Positions 10,201 to 19,455 are shown, counted from the stretch's first letter. The stretch: 64,000 bases of DNA from an uncultured Pelagibacteraceae bacterium (GCA_902578255.1 CACHCH010000006.1:1-64000), one strand, 5' to 3'. A program made the numbers and translations. Notes: generated by a model not told the origin, from the sequence alone.

Positions 10201-11741
10201 CTATATCTGTCTGATAATACTGCCAGAGGAGTATCATCTCCCATCGATCCTATAGCTTCTTTAGCATCCTCTGCCATCGGATGTAATATCAATTCTAAAT
10301 CTTCTAAACTAATTCCAAATGCATATTGTCTTCTTCTTAATTCGTCTCCAGAATAAAAATTTTTCTCATCAGAAATTGTTAATTTTTCATCTAAGTCAAT
10401 AATTTGAGAATTAAAATGTTTGTACTCTTTTGCTAGATAATCTTTAATTTGCTTATTTTTAAAAACTTTTCCTTTTTCAATTCTAACACCAATGATTTCT
10501 CCTGGTCCTAATCTACCCTTAGAAAGTATTCTTTTTTCATTTAGTTCAATCATGCCAGTCTCTGATCCTGCAAATAATAATTTATCTTTTGTAATTGCAT
10601 ATCTTAATGGTCGTAATCCATTTCTGTCATTAGCAGCAATTACCCATTCGTTATCTGTTCCTGCAATAGCTGCTGGACCATCCCATGGTTCCATTGTACT
10701 GTTTAAAAAATTAAACAATTGTTGGTGATCTTTAGGTAAAGTTTCATTTTTTTTAGACCACGCATCTGGAACCAACATTAACTTAGCTAGAGGTGCAGGC
10801 TGACCAGAAATATTGAGCAATTCAAACACGTTATCTAGCGCAGCAGAATCTGAAGTACCTTGTTGAATTACTGGTTTTAAATTTTCTATATTTTCAAAAA
10901 GATTACTATTCATTTCTTGTTCATGAACTTTCATCCAATTTTTATTTCCTCTGAATGTATTTATTTCACCATTATGAGCGATTGCTCTAAATGGTTGGGC
11001 TAAATTCCAACTTGGAGCCGTGTTCGTCGAAAATCTTTGATGAAAAATTGCAAATCTTGAAATAAATCTTTCATCTTTTAAATCTAAATAAAAATCTGAA
11101 ATTGCCTCAGCTAAAAACATACCTTTGTAAATAATTGACTTAGAGCTTAATGAACAAATGTAAAAATGATTTAAAGATTTTTTAAATGCCTCATTTTCTA
11201 TTTTTCTTCTAGTTTCATATATTTTTCTTTCTAGATCTTTATTTGTAAGTTCTGGATCATACGATTTAAACAAAACCTGAATGATTTCAGGCATAGTCTG
11301 TAGTGCCTTTTCGCCTAATACGTTTGGATTAATTGGAACTTGTCTCCAACCATAAATACTAAAACCATTTTTTGTTAATTCACTCTCCACTATTGTTTTG
11401 CAGCTTTCTTGAGCTTCATAATCATTTCTAGGTAAAAAAATCATACCAACGCCTATTTCAGAGTTATCATGGGTATGACCAGTCACCTCTATTTTTTCGA
11501 CAAAAAAACCTTTTGGAATTTCAACATGAATACCTGCACCATCTCCTGTTTTTCCATCTGCATCTACTGCGCCTCTGTGCCAAACAGCTTTTAAAGCTTC
11601 AATACCATACTCAACAACTTTACGAGATTTTTTACCTTCAGTGGATGCAATAATTCCAACTCCACACGCATCATGCTCCATATCGTCAGAGTAAACATGA
11701 TTTTGTTTTAATAATTCTTTATTCTTAATGTATTTTTTCAC
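7239..11741 (-). CDS. gltB: Glutamate synthase (NADPH) large subunit
   Basis: GltB makes glutamate from glutamine and 2-oxoglutarate, the second step of GS-GOGAT ammonium assimilation. It is 1500 residues, full family length. The N-terminal glutaminase has its nucleophile at Cys26 in DACGVG, after a propeptide to be cleaved. The central and FMN synthase domains follow, with 3Fe-4S cysteines in CHSNTCPVGVCTQD. The C-terminal glycine-rich beta-helix is also present. Its start codon abuts gltD, so on the transcript gltD comes first and gltB follows with a one-base overlap. Confidence 0.98.
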   Translation of the reverse strand: MKKYIKNKELLKQNHVYSDDMEHDACGVGIIASTEGKKSRKVVEYGIEALKAVWHRGAVDADGKTGDGAGIHVEIPKGFFVEKIEVTGHTHDNSEIGVGMIFLPRNDYEAQESCKTIVESELTKNGFSIYGWRQVPINPNVLGEKALQTMPEIIQVLFKSYDPELTNKDLERKIYETRRKIENEAFKKSLNHFYICSLSSKSIIYKGMFLAEAISDFYLDLKDERFISRFAIFHQRFSTNTAPSWNLAQPFRAIAHNGEINTFRGNKNWMKVHEQEMNSNLFENIENLKPVIQQGTSDSAALDNVFELLNISGQPAPLAKLMLVPDAWSKKNETLPKDHQQLFNFLNSTMEPWDGPAAIAGTDNEWVIAANDRNGLRPLRYAITKDKLLFAGSETGMIELNEKRILSKGRLGPGEIIGVRIEKGKVFKNKQIKDYLAKEYKHFNSQIIDLDEKLTISDEKNFYSGDELRRRQYAFGISLEDLELILHPMAEDAKEAIGSMGDDTPLAVLSDRYRPLYHFFRQNFSQVTNPPIDSLRENKVMSLKTRFGNLGNILNFDNLTKQNIYVLNSPILSNSQFEKFISFFGKNSSIIDCTFSNNENLHESIKRIQKDAEIAVRQGVTQLILSDKEFSNVKLPIPMLLAVGAINSFLIEKKLRGYVSINVQSGEAMDTHSFATLIGVGATTVNPYLAFDSLYQRHEKKLFGKFSFDECVERYIKSVNAGLLKIMSKMGISVLSSYRGGCNFETVGLSRTIVADYFPGVVSKISGIGLTGIEKKIREIHKEAFESSDTILPIGGIYRYRKNGETHQYQGKLIHLLQSAVGSNSYDAYKRYAEGIYNLPPINLRDLIDFRTKKLNGSIDISEVEPLANILKRFGSGSMSHGALSKEAHETLATGMNRIKGASCSGEGGEDEKRFKVLENGDSANSRVKQIASARFGVTVNYLNNCNEIEIKIAQGAKPGEGGQLPGFKITKEIARLRHSTPGVTLISPPPHHDIYSIEDLAQLIYDLKQINPKARIGVKLVASSGVGTIAAGVAKAKADIILISGHNGGTGATPQTSVKYVGIPWEMGLTEANQVLTLNNLRHKVTLRTDGGIKTGRDVVIAAMMGAEEYGVATTALVAMGCIMVRQCHSNTCPVGVCTQDEKLREKFTGTPEKVVNLFTFIGTEVREILAKLGFKSLNDIIGRTDLLRQVSKGSPNLDDLDLNPLFVQADTGNNKRYCDIPEINSVPDTLDQKIWPEIEKSLDSSEIIEKVYPIQNTHRAVGTRISHHLYKKYGYEKLNDDFLTLNFKGSAGQSFGAFSSKGLKLVLKGDANDYVGKGLSGATISIKLPEESNLVSNENTILGNTVLYGATSGKLFAAGQAGERFAVRNSGATTVIEGCDSNGCEYMTGGMVVILGEVGDNFAAGMTGGMAFIYDKSNQFTKKVNPESVVWQTVETDYWKEILKNLISEHSKETGSEFSRNIIKNYEKELINFVQVCPKEMLDKLDKPITLKGIKKVS

Positions 11742-13180
11742 TAAGCTACTCTTCTCTCTTTTAAAGACTTATTTTCTAAATAATTTTTAATTGAAGTTGC
11801 TGCATCTCTTCCATCTTTAATTGCCCAAACCACTAAAGAAGCACCTCTAATTATATCACCAGCAGCAAATACACCTTTAATATTGGTCTCCATAGTATCA
11901 AAATCAGCTTTAATTGTTCCCCATTTTGTCACTTGTAACTCATTTGCTTCAAACATTTTTGGTAAATCTTCAGGGTCAAAACCCAAAGCCTTTATAACCA
12001 TATCAGCATTTATTTCATAACTTGAACCCTCCTGAACTTGTGGTTTCCTTCTTCCACTTTCGTCAGGATCACCAAGTTTGATTTGATCTACAACTAATTT
12101 TTCAATTTTATTTGTACCTTTAAATTCTTTTGGGCTTGATAGCCAAACAAATTGCACTCCTTCCTCCTCAGCATTAGCAACCTCTCTAGCTGAACCAGGC
12201 ATATTTTCTTTATCTCTTCTATATAAACATTTTACAGATTTTGCTTTTTGTCTAATAGATGTCCTTACACAATCCATAGCAGTATCACCGCCTCCAATTA
12301 CAACAACGTCTTTACCTTCGGCGTTTAAAATTCCTTTGTCAAATAATTCAACTTTATCTCCTAAACCTTTTTTATTTGAAGCAGTTAAAAAATCCATGGC
12401 TGGGAAAATATTATCCAAATCATTTCCCTTTAACTCAACTTCTCTTGCTTTATAAACTCCAGTTGCGATCAAAATTGCATCATGCTTTTTACGTAATTGA
12501 TCTAAAGTTGCATCTTTACCAACCTCAAAATTTTGAACAAACTCTATTCCTCCATCTTTTAGAAGTTTCGTTCTTCTTTCAACAATTTCTTTTTCTAATT
12601 TAAAATTTGGAATTCCATATATTAACAAGCCACCTGCTCGATCGTATCGATCATAAACACTAATTTTATATCCAATTTTTCTTAATTGCTCTGCAGCTGC
12701 TAATCCTGCTGGACCTGCTCCAATAATGCCTACACTTTGATTTTTTTCTTGTTTAACTTGAATTGGTTTTACCCAGCCTTGTTCCCAAGCATTATCAGTA
12801 ATATATTTTTCTACTGAACCAATCGTTACAGTTCCATGACCAGATTGTTCAATTACACAATTTCCTTCACACAATCTGTCTTGAGGACATATTCTCCCAC
12901 AAACTTCGGGCATATTATTTGTGCTTTGTGATAATTCATAGGCTTCTTTAAGTCTCCCTTCAGCAGTAAGCTTTAGCCAATCCGGTATATTGTTGCTTAA
13001 AGGGCAATGGACTTGACAAAAAGGAACTCCACATTGTGAGCATCTACTAGACTGCTCTTTAGCTTTTTCATTTATATATTCGTCGTAAATCTCGTTAAAA
13101 TCCTGTTTCCTAGACCCAACTTGCCTTTTAGGTGGTGTTTGTTGACCTATTTTAACAAATTTTAACATTTTATCAGACAT
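11741..13180 (-). CDS. gltD: Glutamate synthase small subunit
   Basis: GltD takes electrons from NAD(P)H and passes them by FAD and 4Fe-4S clusters to GltB. The 479-residue chain has the N-terminal cysteine cluster CSQCGVPFCQVHCP and CGRICPQDRLCEGNC. An FAD-binding GXGXXG (IIGAGPAGLAAAEQ), an NAD(P)H site (VIGGGDTAMDC) and the terminal FAD motif AAGDIIRGASLVV follow. It is the promoter-proximal gene of the gltDB pair. A perfect 9-1-9 palindrome and a TATAAT-like box lie upstream. Confidence 0.97.
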   Translation of the reverse strand: MSDKMLKFVKIGQQTPPKRQVGSRKQDFNEIYDEYINEKAKEQSSRCSQCGVPFCQVHCPLSNNIPDWLKLTAEGRLKEAYELSQSTNNMPEVCGRICPQDRLCEGNCVIEQSGHGTVTIGSVEKYITDNAWEQGWVKPIQVKQEKNQSVGIIGAGPAGLAAAEQLRKIGYKISVYDRYDRAGGLLIYGIPNFKLEKEIVERRTKLLKDGGIEFVQNFEVGKDATLDQLRKKHDAILIATGVYKAREVELKGNDLDNIFPAMDFLTASNKKGLGDKVELFDKGILNAEGKDVVVIGGGDTAMDCVRTSIRQKAKSVKCLYRRDKENMPGSAREVANAEEEGVQFVWLSSPKEFKGTNKIEKLVVDQIKLGDPDESGRRKPQVQEGSSYEINADMVIKALGFDPEDLPKMFEANELQVTKWGTIKADFDTMETNIKGVFAAGDIIRGASLVVWAIKDGRDAATSIKNYLENKSLKERRVA

Positions 13181-13203
13181 AATAATTTCTTAATTTTTGG
13201 CAA

Positions 13204-13257
13204 ATTATAGCTTGATTTTATTTAATAAAGTATAAAATAGGTCATAAATTATGACCT
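13204..13257 (-). promoter_or_regulatory. Putative gltDB promoter with 19-bp palindrome
   Basis: Upstream of gltD the minus strand carries TATAAT (13204-13209), about 24 bases before the start codon, without a convincing -35. Further upstream, 13239-13257 is a perfect palindrome, AGGTCATAA-A-TTATGACCT (plus strand). Its centre is near -45 relative to the expected transcription start, a position typical of an activator or dual regulator site. The binding protein is unknown. The dyad could instead serve uppP on the plus strand, whose start is about 108 bases away. Confidence 0.45.
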
Positions 13258-13364
13258 TAATTTGATGACTCTACCCGAATTTAAACAACTTTCTAATAAA
13301 TGCATACCTAATATGATCAAATCGAATTGTTTTAAATCCATATTTTATAAGCTACGAAGAAGCG

Positions 13365-14129
13365 ATGTTTCAAAATATAATAGAAGTATTAATCCTTTCA
13401 GTAATACAAGGTGTGTCAGAGTTCTTGCCTGTAAGTTCGTCAGCACACTTAATTCTGGTTTCAAGCTTATATGAGTTTAAGTCTAATTCGTTGTTAATAG
13501 ATATTAGTCTTCATTTAGGATCTTTGTTAGCAATAATTTATTTTTTTAGAGAAGAATTATTAGACGTTAAAAATAACAAAAGATTATTAAGTTTAATTGT
13601 TCTTGGTTCTATTCCATTAATAGTTGTTGGATATATTTTATACTCTACAAATTTTATTTATGCTCTAAGAGATATAAAATTAATTGCATGGACCACCCTT
13701 GTATTTGCAATAGTTTTATACATCGCAGATAAAAATAGATTTGATAAAAAAATTTCAACTAATTTAAATATTCAAACAATATTTTTCATTGGTCTTTTTC
13801 AAGTTTTATCGCTTGTGCCAGGTGTAAGTAGAGCAGGTATTACCATAACAGCTGCTAGAATTTTAAAATTTAATAGAGTTGACTCTAGTAAAATATCTTT
13901 TTTACTTTCTATACCCGCACTTGGTGGAGCAAGCTTTTTGGGATTAAAGGATATTGTAAATCAACCTATTGAATTAAATTATTTGGTGTTTGTCGCAATA
14001 ATATCATCTTTTATATTGTCTTTTATGACAGTCAAATTTTTTTTAATTTATATAAATAAATTTTCTATGAATGCTTTTGTAATTTATAGAATAATAATAG
14101 CTTTAATTTTATTTAGCTTAATTTATTAA
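13365..14129 (+). CDS. uppP: Undecaprenyl-diphosphatase
   Basis: This BacA-family integral membrane phosphatase recycles undecaprenyl diphosphate to the monophosphate carrier for peptidoglycan and other envelope glycans. Both family motifs are present: QGVSEFLPVSSSAHL at about 16-30 and LVPGVSRAGITITAARIL near 150. It is 254 residues with about eight hydrophobic segments, close to the usual 260-270. An overlapping upstream ORF (13262-13474) in another frame is not supported. Its stop overlaps that of the convergent transporter gene in a TTAA. Confidence 0.95.
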   Translation: MFQNIIEVLILSVIQGVSEFLPVSSSAHLILVSSLYEFKSNSLLIDISLHLGSLLAIIYFFREELLDVKNNKRLLSLIVLGSIPLIVVGYILYSTNFIYALRDIKLIAWTTLVFAIVLYIADKNRFDKKISTNLNIQTIFFIGLFQVLSLVPGVSRAGITITAARILKFNRVDSSKISFLLSIPALGGASFLGLKDIVNQPIELNYLVFVAIISSFILSFMTVKFFLIYINKFSMNAFVIYRIIIALILFSLIY

Positions 14130-15019
14130 GCATACCCTTTTTTCATTAAAGGAAGTAACTGAGATAATAGTACTCCACACAAAATAAAAAAACAGCCAAG
14201 TAAGTTATTAATATCTAAAATCTGGCTCAATAGAAACCAAGCAGCTATTGTAGCAAACACTCCCTCAAGTGAAAAAATAATTGCTGCTGGCGCAGGTGAA
14301 ATATTTTTTTGCGCATAAATCTGTAATACAAATGCTAATCCTCCAGATAAAATTCCAGCATATAGTATTGAGTCTAATTCTTTTAATATATTTCCTAAAA
14401 TAAATTCCTCATACACTAAACCAATAGCAAATGAAAATATTGAGACTATTAATGTTTGTACAGCACCTATAGTAAGTGGTAGATTGTATTTTTTTACTAT
14501 AATTCCGACAAAAATAATATGGGTACTCCAAAAAAGTGCCCCTAAAATAACTAAACCGTCTCCAAGCCTAATTGTAGCATCATAAAAATTTGTTAGTAAA
14601 TACCCTCCTATTAAACATAAAATTACAGATGGCCATATACTCCAATGTATAGAAATTTTTCCAAACAAAAAAATTATAATCGGCACCATTGGCACATAAA
14701 AAATTGTAAAAAAAGCTGCATTAGCTACATCGGTATAAAGTAAAGCAACCTGTTGCAAACCAGAACCTAAAAAAAGAGAAGAGCCAATCAAAAAAGAGAA
14801 AATTGCAAATGTTTTAAAATCAACCTTGAACTCGGATTTCATTTTTTTTACCTCAAATAGGAGTACCAATGGTATAATAGCTAAAAAACCTATAAAAAAT
14901 CGGGCCGCATTAAATGTAAAGGGTCCTATATTATCCATTCCAGTATCTTGAGCTACAAATGTTGTTCCCCAAATAAAAGTGCACAGTAAAGCACTGAGTA
15001 AAGATATAGATTTTGTCAT
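14126..15019 (-). CDS. EamA/DMT-family transporter
   Basis: This 297-residue, strongly hydrophobic protein has two repeats of about five transmembrane helices, the EamA (drug/metabolite transporter) architecture. The first repeat starts LLSALLCTFIWGTTFVAQ, typical of the family, and the second begins near GDGLVILGALFWSTHIIFV. Such proteins usually export amino acids or small metabolites, but substrate cannot be assigned from sequence. It lies six bases after the pyruvate dehydrogenase E2 gene on the same strand and may share its transcript. Confidence 0.88.
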   Translation of the reverse strand: MTKSISLLSALLCTFIWGTTFVAQDTGMDNIGPFTFNAARFFIGFLAIIPLVLLFEVKKMKSEFKVDFKTFAIFSFLIGSSLFLGSGLQQVALLYTDVANAAFFTIFYVPMVPIIIFLFGKISIHWSIWPSVILCLIGGYLLTNFYDATIRLGDGLVILGALFWSTHIIFVGIIVKKYNLPLTIGAVQTLIVSIFSFAIGLVYEEFILGNILKELDSILYAGILSGGLAFVLQIYAQKNISPAPAAIIFSLEGVFATIAAWFLLSQILDINNLLGCFFILCGVLLSQLLPLMKKGYA

Positions 15020-15025
15020 AAATAA

Positions 15026-16282
15026 TTATACGGCTAACTTATAAGCGAAATTATTTCCTAAATTTTCTTTTAAATCGTTATTAAACCGAGCAGCTTCTGC
15101 TCCGTCAATAATTCTGTGATCATAAGATAGAGAAATTGGTAACATCGTTCTTATTTGAAACTTTCCATTTAAAAAAACTTGTTTTTTTTCTGACCTTCCA
15201 ACACCCAAAATAGCTACTTCAGGATAATTTATAATTGGTGTAAAGAAAGATCCGCCAATTCCTCCTAGACTTGTAATCGTCATTGATCCCCCAAATAATT
15301 CCTTCTTATCTATTTTTAGATTTCTACAAAGTTCACTGACTTGTTTTAATTCTTTACCGATCAATGAAATTTTTTTATTATTTGCGTCTCTGATTTTTGG
15401 AACCATCAATCCATTTGGAGTATCAACTGCAATTCCAATATGATAGTATTTTTTTAAAGTCATTTTTCCGCTTTCAATCTCATCTATTGAAGAATTAAAA
15501 CTTGGAAACTTTTTTAAAGAAGCAACTAATGCTTTAATAATAAATGCCAAAGGAGTAATTTTTATTTTTTTTCCAGTATAAACATCTTTCAAAGAAGTTC
15601 TAAAACTTTCCATTTCGGTTATATCTACTTCATCATGATTAGTTACATGAGGAATGGTTGTCCAAGAATTTGTAAGATAAGTTGAAGCTAATTTCTTTAC
15701 TCTTGGTATATCTTTAATCTCAACTTTTCCAAAATCTGCATGTTCATACTCATTCTTAATTTTAATTGGTTTAATTTCCTTTGCTTGATAATTATTTCCT
15801 TTTTTTGATGAAACAAATTTTTTAATATCATCCTCTATTACTCTTCCATCTTTTTCACTACCTACGACTTGGTTGATGTTAACACCTAGCTCCCTTGCAA
15901 ATTTTCTAGCTTTTGGACTTGCTGAGGAAATATTTTTAATTTTTTTTTCGGATATAGAAATTTGTTCTGTTGCTTGTTTTAATTCTACAATCGGTTCAGA
16001 TTGTTTTTCAATTTTTGTTTCTTCTTTAATTTTACCATTACTTGACAAACTTTCTAATATTAAAATTAAATCACCCTCTGAAACTTTATCGCCAACTTTT
16101 AATTTAAGAGATTTAACTTTTCCTTCAAAGTTTGATGGAATTTCAACGCTGGATTTATCACTCTCAATTGTTATTAATGGATCATTTTTTAAAATATCTT
16201 GGCCTTCATTTACCAAAACCTCTATTACTTCAACGTCTGTGAAGTCACCAATATTTGGAACCTTAATATTAATCTCTTTCAT
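15026..16282 (-). CDS. aceF: Pyruvate dehydrogenase E2, dihydrolipoamide acetyltransferase
   Basis: E2 forms the core of the pyruvate dehydrogenase complex and transfers acetyl from lipoate to CoA. I start it at MKEINIKVPNIG (16282), one base after the aceE stop, and not at the ORF-track start, which would add 12 residues inside aceE. This gives 418 residues. One N-terminal lipoyl domain has its target Lys43 in ESDKSS. A peripheral-subunit-binding domain (SPKARKFARELGV) and the catalytic domain with DHRIIDG follow. No dihydrolipoamide dehydrogenase (E3) gene is in the window. Confidence 0.95.
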   Translation of the reverse strand: MKEINIKVPNIGDFTDVEVIEVLVNEGQDILKNDPLITIESDKSSVEIPSNFEGKVKSLKLKVGDKVSEGDLILILESLSSNGKIKEETKIEKQSEPIVELKQATEQISISEKKIKNISSASPKARKFARELGVNINQVVGSEKDGRVIEDDIKKFVSSKKGNNYQAKEIKPIKIKNEYEHADFGKVEIKDIPRVKKLASTYLTNSWTTIPHVTNHDEVDITEMESFRTSLKDVYTGKKIKITPLAFIIKALVASLKKFPSFNSSIDEIESGKMTLKKYYHIGIAVDTPNGLMVPKIRDANNKKISLIGKELKQVSELCRNLKIDKKELFGGSMTITSLGGIGGSFFTPIINYPEVAILGVGRSEKKQVFLNGKFQIRTMLPISLSYDHRIIDGAEAARFNNDLKENLGNNFAYKLAV

Positions 16283-16283
16283 T

Positions 16284-19200
16284 TTATAATTTAGTGGGCA
16301 TTGGCTTGTTGCCATCAATGTTATATTTTTTCATTGCTTCTTTTGCATGTTTTGAGGCTATAAGTTGCTCTTTCGCTAAAATACTTAATCCATATGCAAC
16401 TATGTGCTCTTTATCCACTTCAAAGAATTTTCTTAAATTTTTTCTTGTATCACTCCTACCAAAACCATCAGCGCCCAGAGAGTAGAAACTTTTATTAGTA
16501 TAAGGTCTAATTTGATCTGAATTCATTCTCATATAATCTGAAGCAGCCATAATCGGACCCTCTGTTTTACCTAAACATTCCTCAACAAAAGATATTTTTG
16601 CTTCTTTATCTGGATTTAACAAATTATATCTCTCAACCTCCATTCCATCTTTTCTAAGTTCATTAAAACTAGTAACACTCCAGATTTCACTATCAATTTG
16701 ATAATCTTTTTGCAAAATTTCAGCTGCAGAAATCATTTCTCTAAGTATTGTACCTGATCCAAGAAGTTGAATTTTAGTTTTTTTATGTTTGTCAAAATCT
16801 TTTATTTTGTACATCCCTTTTAATATTCCCTCTTCTGTATTTTTATCTTTTGGCATCTCTGGATGAGAGTAATTTTCATTCATTGTCGTAATATAATAAA
16901 AGACATTTTCTTTTTTCTCATGCATTCTTCTCAAACCTTCTCTAAAAATTACTGCTAGTTCATAATGAAATGTTGGATCATAAGTTACACAATTTGGAAT
17001 GGTAGAAGCAATTAAATGACTATGACCATCCTGGTGTTGTAGACCTTCCCCAGCCAATGTCGTCCTTCCTGCAGTAGCACCAATCAAAAAACCTCTGGCT
17101 TGACTATCTCCAGCTGCCCAAGCAAGATCTCCAATTCTTTGAAAACCAAACATAGAATAAAAAGTGTAGATTGGAATCATTTCAATATCATGATTTGTGT
17201 AAGCTGTTGCTGCAGCTATCCATGAAGACATAGCACCTGCCTCATTAATTCCTTCCTCTAGAACTTGTCCACTTTTTTCTTCTCTATATGAGCTTAATTG
17301 TGCAGAGTCTTCTGGTTCATATTTTTGACCTTCATGAGCATAAATTCCAATTTTTTGAAAAAATCCTTCCATACCAAATGTTCTTGCTTCATCTGGAATT
17401 ATAGGAACTAATCTCGGAGAAATATTTTTATCTCTCATTAAATTGGTTAACATTCTAACAAGAGCCATTGTAGTAGACATTTCTTTTTCACCAGTTGATA
17501 CTTTCATAAAATCAAAAATATCTTTTGAAGGTGCTTTAATAGGTTTTGCAAAAGTCGACCTCTCTGGTAAAAATCCACCTAGTTTAATTCTTCTATCTTT
17601 TAAATATTTAATTTCTTGAGATTTTTCATCAGGTCTAAAATATTCAATATTTCTAACTTGTTCATCTGTCAAAGGTACATCAAAGCGATCTCTGTAATAC
17701 ATTAGATCATCCACATCTAATTTTTTTGTTTGATGGGTTGTGTTCACACTTTCTCCAGATTTTCCCATACCATATCCTTTAATAGTTTTAGCAATAATAA
17801 CAGTCGGGCTTCCTTGATGTTTGGTTGCTTTATCATATGCTGCATAAACTTTATGTGGATCATGGCCGCCTCTGTTTAATCTCCAGATATCTTTATCTGA
17901 TAAACTTGAAACCATTTCTAAAGTTTGAGGATATTTTCCAAAGAATTTTTCTCTTACATAAGCACCATCCCTTGCTTTAGCTGCTTGGTATTCTCCGTCA
18001 ACTGTCTCATTCATAAGTTTTACTAAATGACCTTCTTTATCGTTAGCCAGTAAAGAGTCCCAATAAGAACCCCAAATTACTTTAATTACGTTCCAACCAG
18101 ACCCTCTAAAACTCCCCTCAAGTTCTTGAATTATTTTTCCATTACCTCTAACAGGCCCATCCAGTCTTTGAAGATTACAGTTAATAACAAAAATTAAATT
18201 ATCTAAATTCTCTCTAGCAGCTAAACCAATTGCTCCCATAGACTCTGGTTCATCCATCTCTCCATCACCTAAGAAAGCCCATACTTTTCTTCCTTCATCT
18301 TTAATTAATCCTCTATTAATTAAATATTTCATGTATCTAGCTTGATAAATTGCAAGCATAGGACCAAGACCCATAGAGACTGTTGGAAATTGCCAAAACT
18401 TTGGCATTAACCATGGGTGCGGATAAGAGGATAATCCTCCAGGTTTAACCTCTTGTCTAAAACTATCTAATTGTTTTTCATTTAATCTTCCCTCTAAATA
18501 TGCTCTTGCATACATTCCTGGAGCGCTATGACCTTGAAAGTAAATTAAATCTCCGCCAAATTTATTATTTTTTGCTCTCCAAAAATGGTTCATACCTACA
18601 TCATAAAGAGTTGCTGCTGACGCAAATGTACCTATATGTCCACCTAATTCAGGAAATTTTTTATTAGCCCTAACTACCATAGCAGCTGAATTCCATCTAA
18701 TTAATGATCTTATTCTTCTCTCAATATTTTGATCTCCATTGGATTTTACCTCAGCTTCAGGAGGTATTGTATTAATGTATGGTGTATTTTGAGTATAAGG
18801 AATATTTGCGCCTTCACGGTAAGCTTTATTTATTAATTCTTTAATTAAAAAATGAGCTCTATGATTTCCATCTTTGGAAATTACAGCTGATAAAGATTCT
18901 AACCAATCTTTTGTTTCCAGAGGATCTATATCTGCACCATTGCTGACTTGAATAATTGATTGTTTTTTTTCGGAAATAATATTTTTTATTTCTTCTTCAT
19001 TCTCTTTATCTTTCTGGACAGCAATAACTTCTTCTGCTTGTTTAATTATATTTTCTGTATCCTTTGGAATTGTATCGGTATTTGTAGTTATCGTTGAAGA
19101 TAAATAATTTAAAATTAAATCCCCTTTTGAGACTTTATCACCAACTTTAAGCCCAATGCTTTCAACTTTTCCATCCACTGTTGAAGGAATTTCAACGCTA

Positions 19201-19328
19201 GATTTATCACTTTCAATAGTTATTAAAGGATCATTTTTTTTTATTTGATCACCTGATTTTACTAGTATTTCAATTACTTCAACATTTTCAAATTCACCAA
19301 TATCAGGGACAAGTACTTTTTCGCTCAT
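16284..19328 (-). CDS. aceE: Pyruvate dehydrogenase E1 (homodimeric) with N-terminal lipoyl domain
   Basis: E1 decarboxylates pyruvate with thiamine diphosphate and acetylates lipoyl groups. Residues from about 150 to the end match the long homodimeric AceE type: ThDP motif GDGEMDEPES running to NCNLQRLDGPVRGN, and the conserved C-terminal region LGADGFGRSDTR. The protein is 1014 residues against about 890 usual. The excess is an N-terminal lipoyl domain (about 1-75, target Lys42 in ESDKSS) plus a linker rich in Glu, Lys, Ile and Asn. That domain is nearly a copy of the one in the adjacent E2. The fusion is unusual for this enzyme type. Confidence 0.95.
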   Translation of the reverse strand: MSEKVLVPDIGEFENVEVIEILVKSGDQIKKNDPLITIESDKSSVEIPSTVDGKVESIGLKVGDKVSKGDLILNYLSSTITTNTDTIPKDTENIIKQAEEVIAVQKDKENEEEIKNIISEKKQSIIQVSNGADIDPLETKDWLESLSAVISKDGNHRAHFLIKELINKAYREGANIPYTQNTPYINTIPPEAEVKSNGDQNIERRIRSLIRWNSAAMVVRANKKFPELGGHIGTFASAATLYDVGMNHFWRAKNNKFGGDLIYFQGHSAPGMYARAYLEGRLNEKQLDSFRQEVKPGGLSSYPHPWLMPKFWQFPTVSMGLGPMLAIYQARYMKYLINRGLIKDEGRKVWAFLGDGEMDEPESMGAIGLAARENLDNLIFVINCNLQRLDGPVRGNGKIIQELEGSFRGSGWNVIKVIWGSYWDSLLANDKEGHLVKLMNETVDGEYQAAKARDGAYVREKFFGKYPQTLEMVSSLSDKDIWRLNRGGHDPHKVYAAYDKATKHQGSPTVIIAKTIKGYGMGKSGESVNTTHQTKKLDVDDLMYYRDRFDVPLTDEQVRNIEYFRPDEKSQEIKYLKDRRIKLGGFLPERSTFAKPIKAPSKDIFDFMKVSTGEKEMSTTMALVRMLTNLMRDKNISPRLVPIIPDEARTFGMEGFFQKIGIYAHEGQKYEPEDSAQLSSYREEKSGQVLEEGINEAGAMSSWIAAATAYTNHDIEMIPIYTFYSMFGFQRIGDLAWAAGDSQARGFLIGATAGRTTLAGEGLQHQDGHSHLIASTIPNCVTYDPTFHYELAVIFREGLRRMHEKKENVFYYITTMNENYSHPEMPKDKNTEEGILKGMYKIKDFDKHKKTKIQLLGSGTILREMISAAEILQKDYQIDSEIWSVTSFNELRKDGMEVERYNLLNPDKEAKISFVEECLGKTEGPIMAASDYMRMNSDQIRPYTNKSFYSLGADGFGRSDTRKNLRKFFEVDKEHIVAYGLSILAKEQLIASKHAKEAMKKYNIDGNKPMPTKL

Positions 19329-19455
19329 TATTTTTATTTGTTTTATATACTCAAAAAAACTTTATTAAATTCTATTTTTATCACATTAATATGTTTTTTG
19401 TTAATGTTGTTAAGATATTGTGCAAAAAAATTCGCAAAAAACATAATGTACTGTG

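Noticed and set aside
13262-13474. Plus-strand 70-residue ORF before uppP
   Set aside because: It overlaps the conserved N-terminus of UppP in another frame and has no ribosome site or family features.
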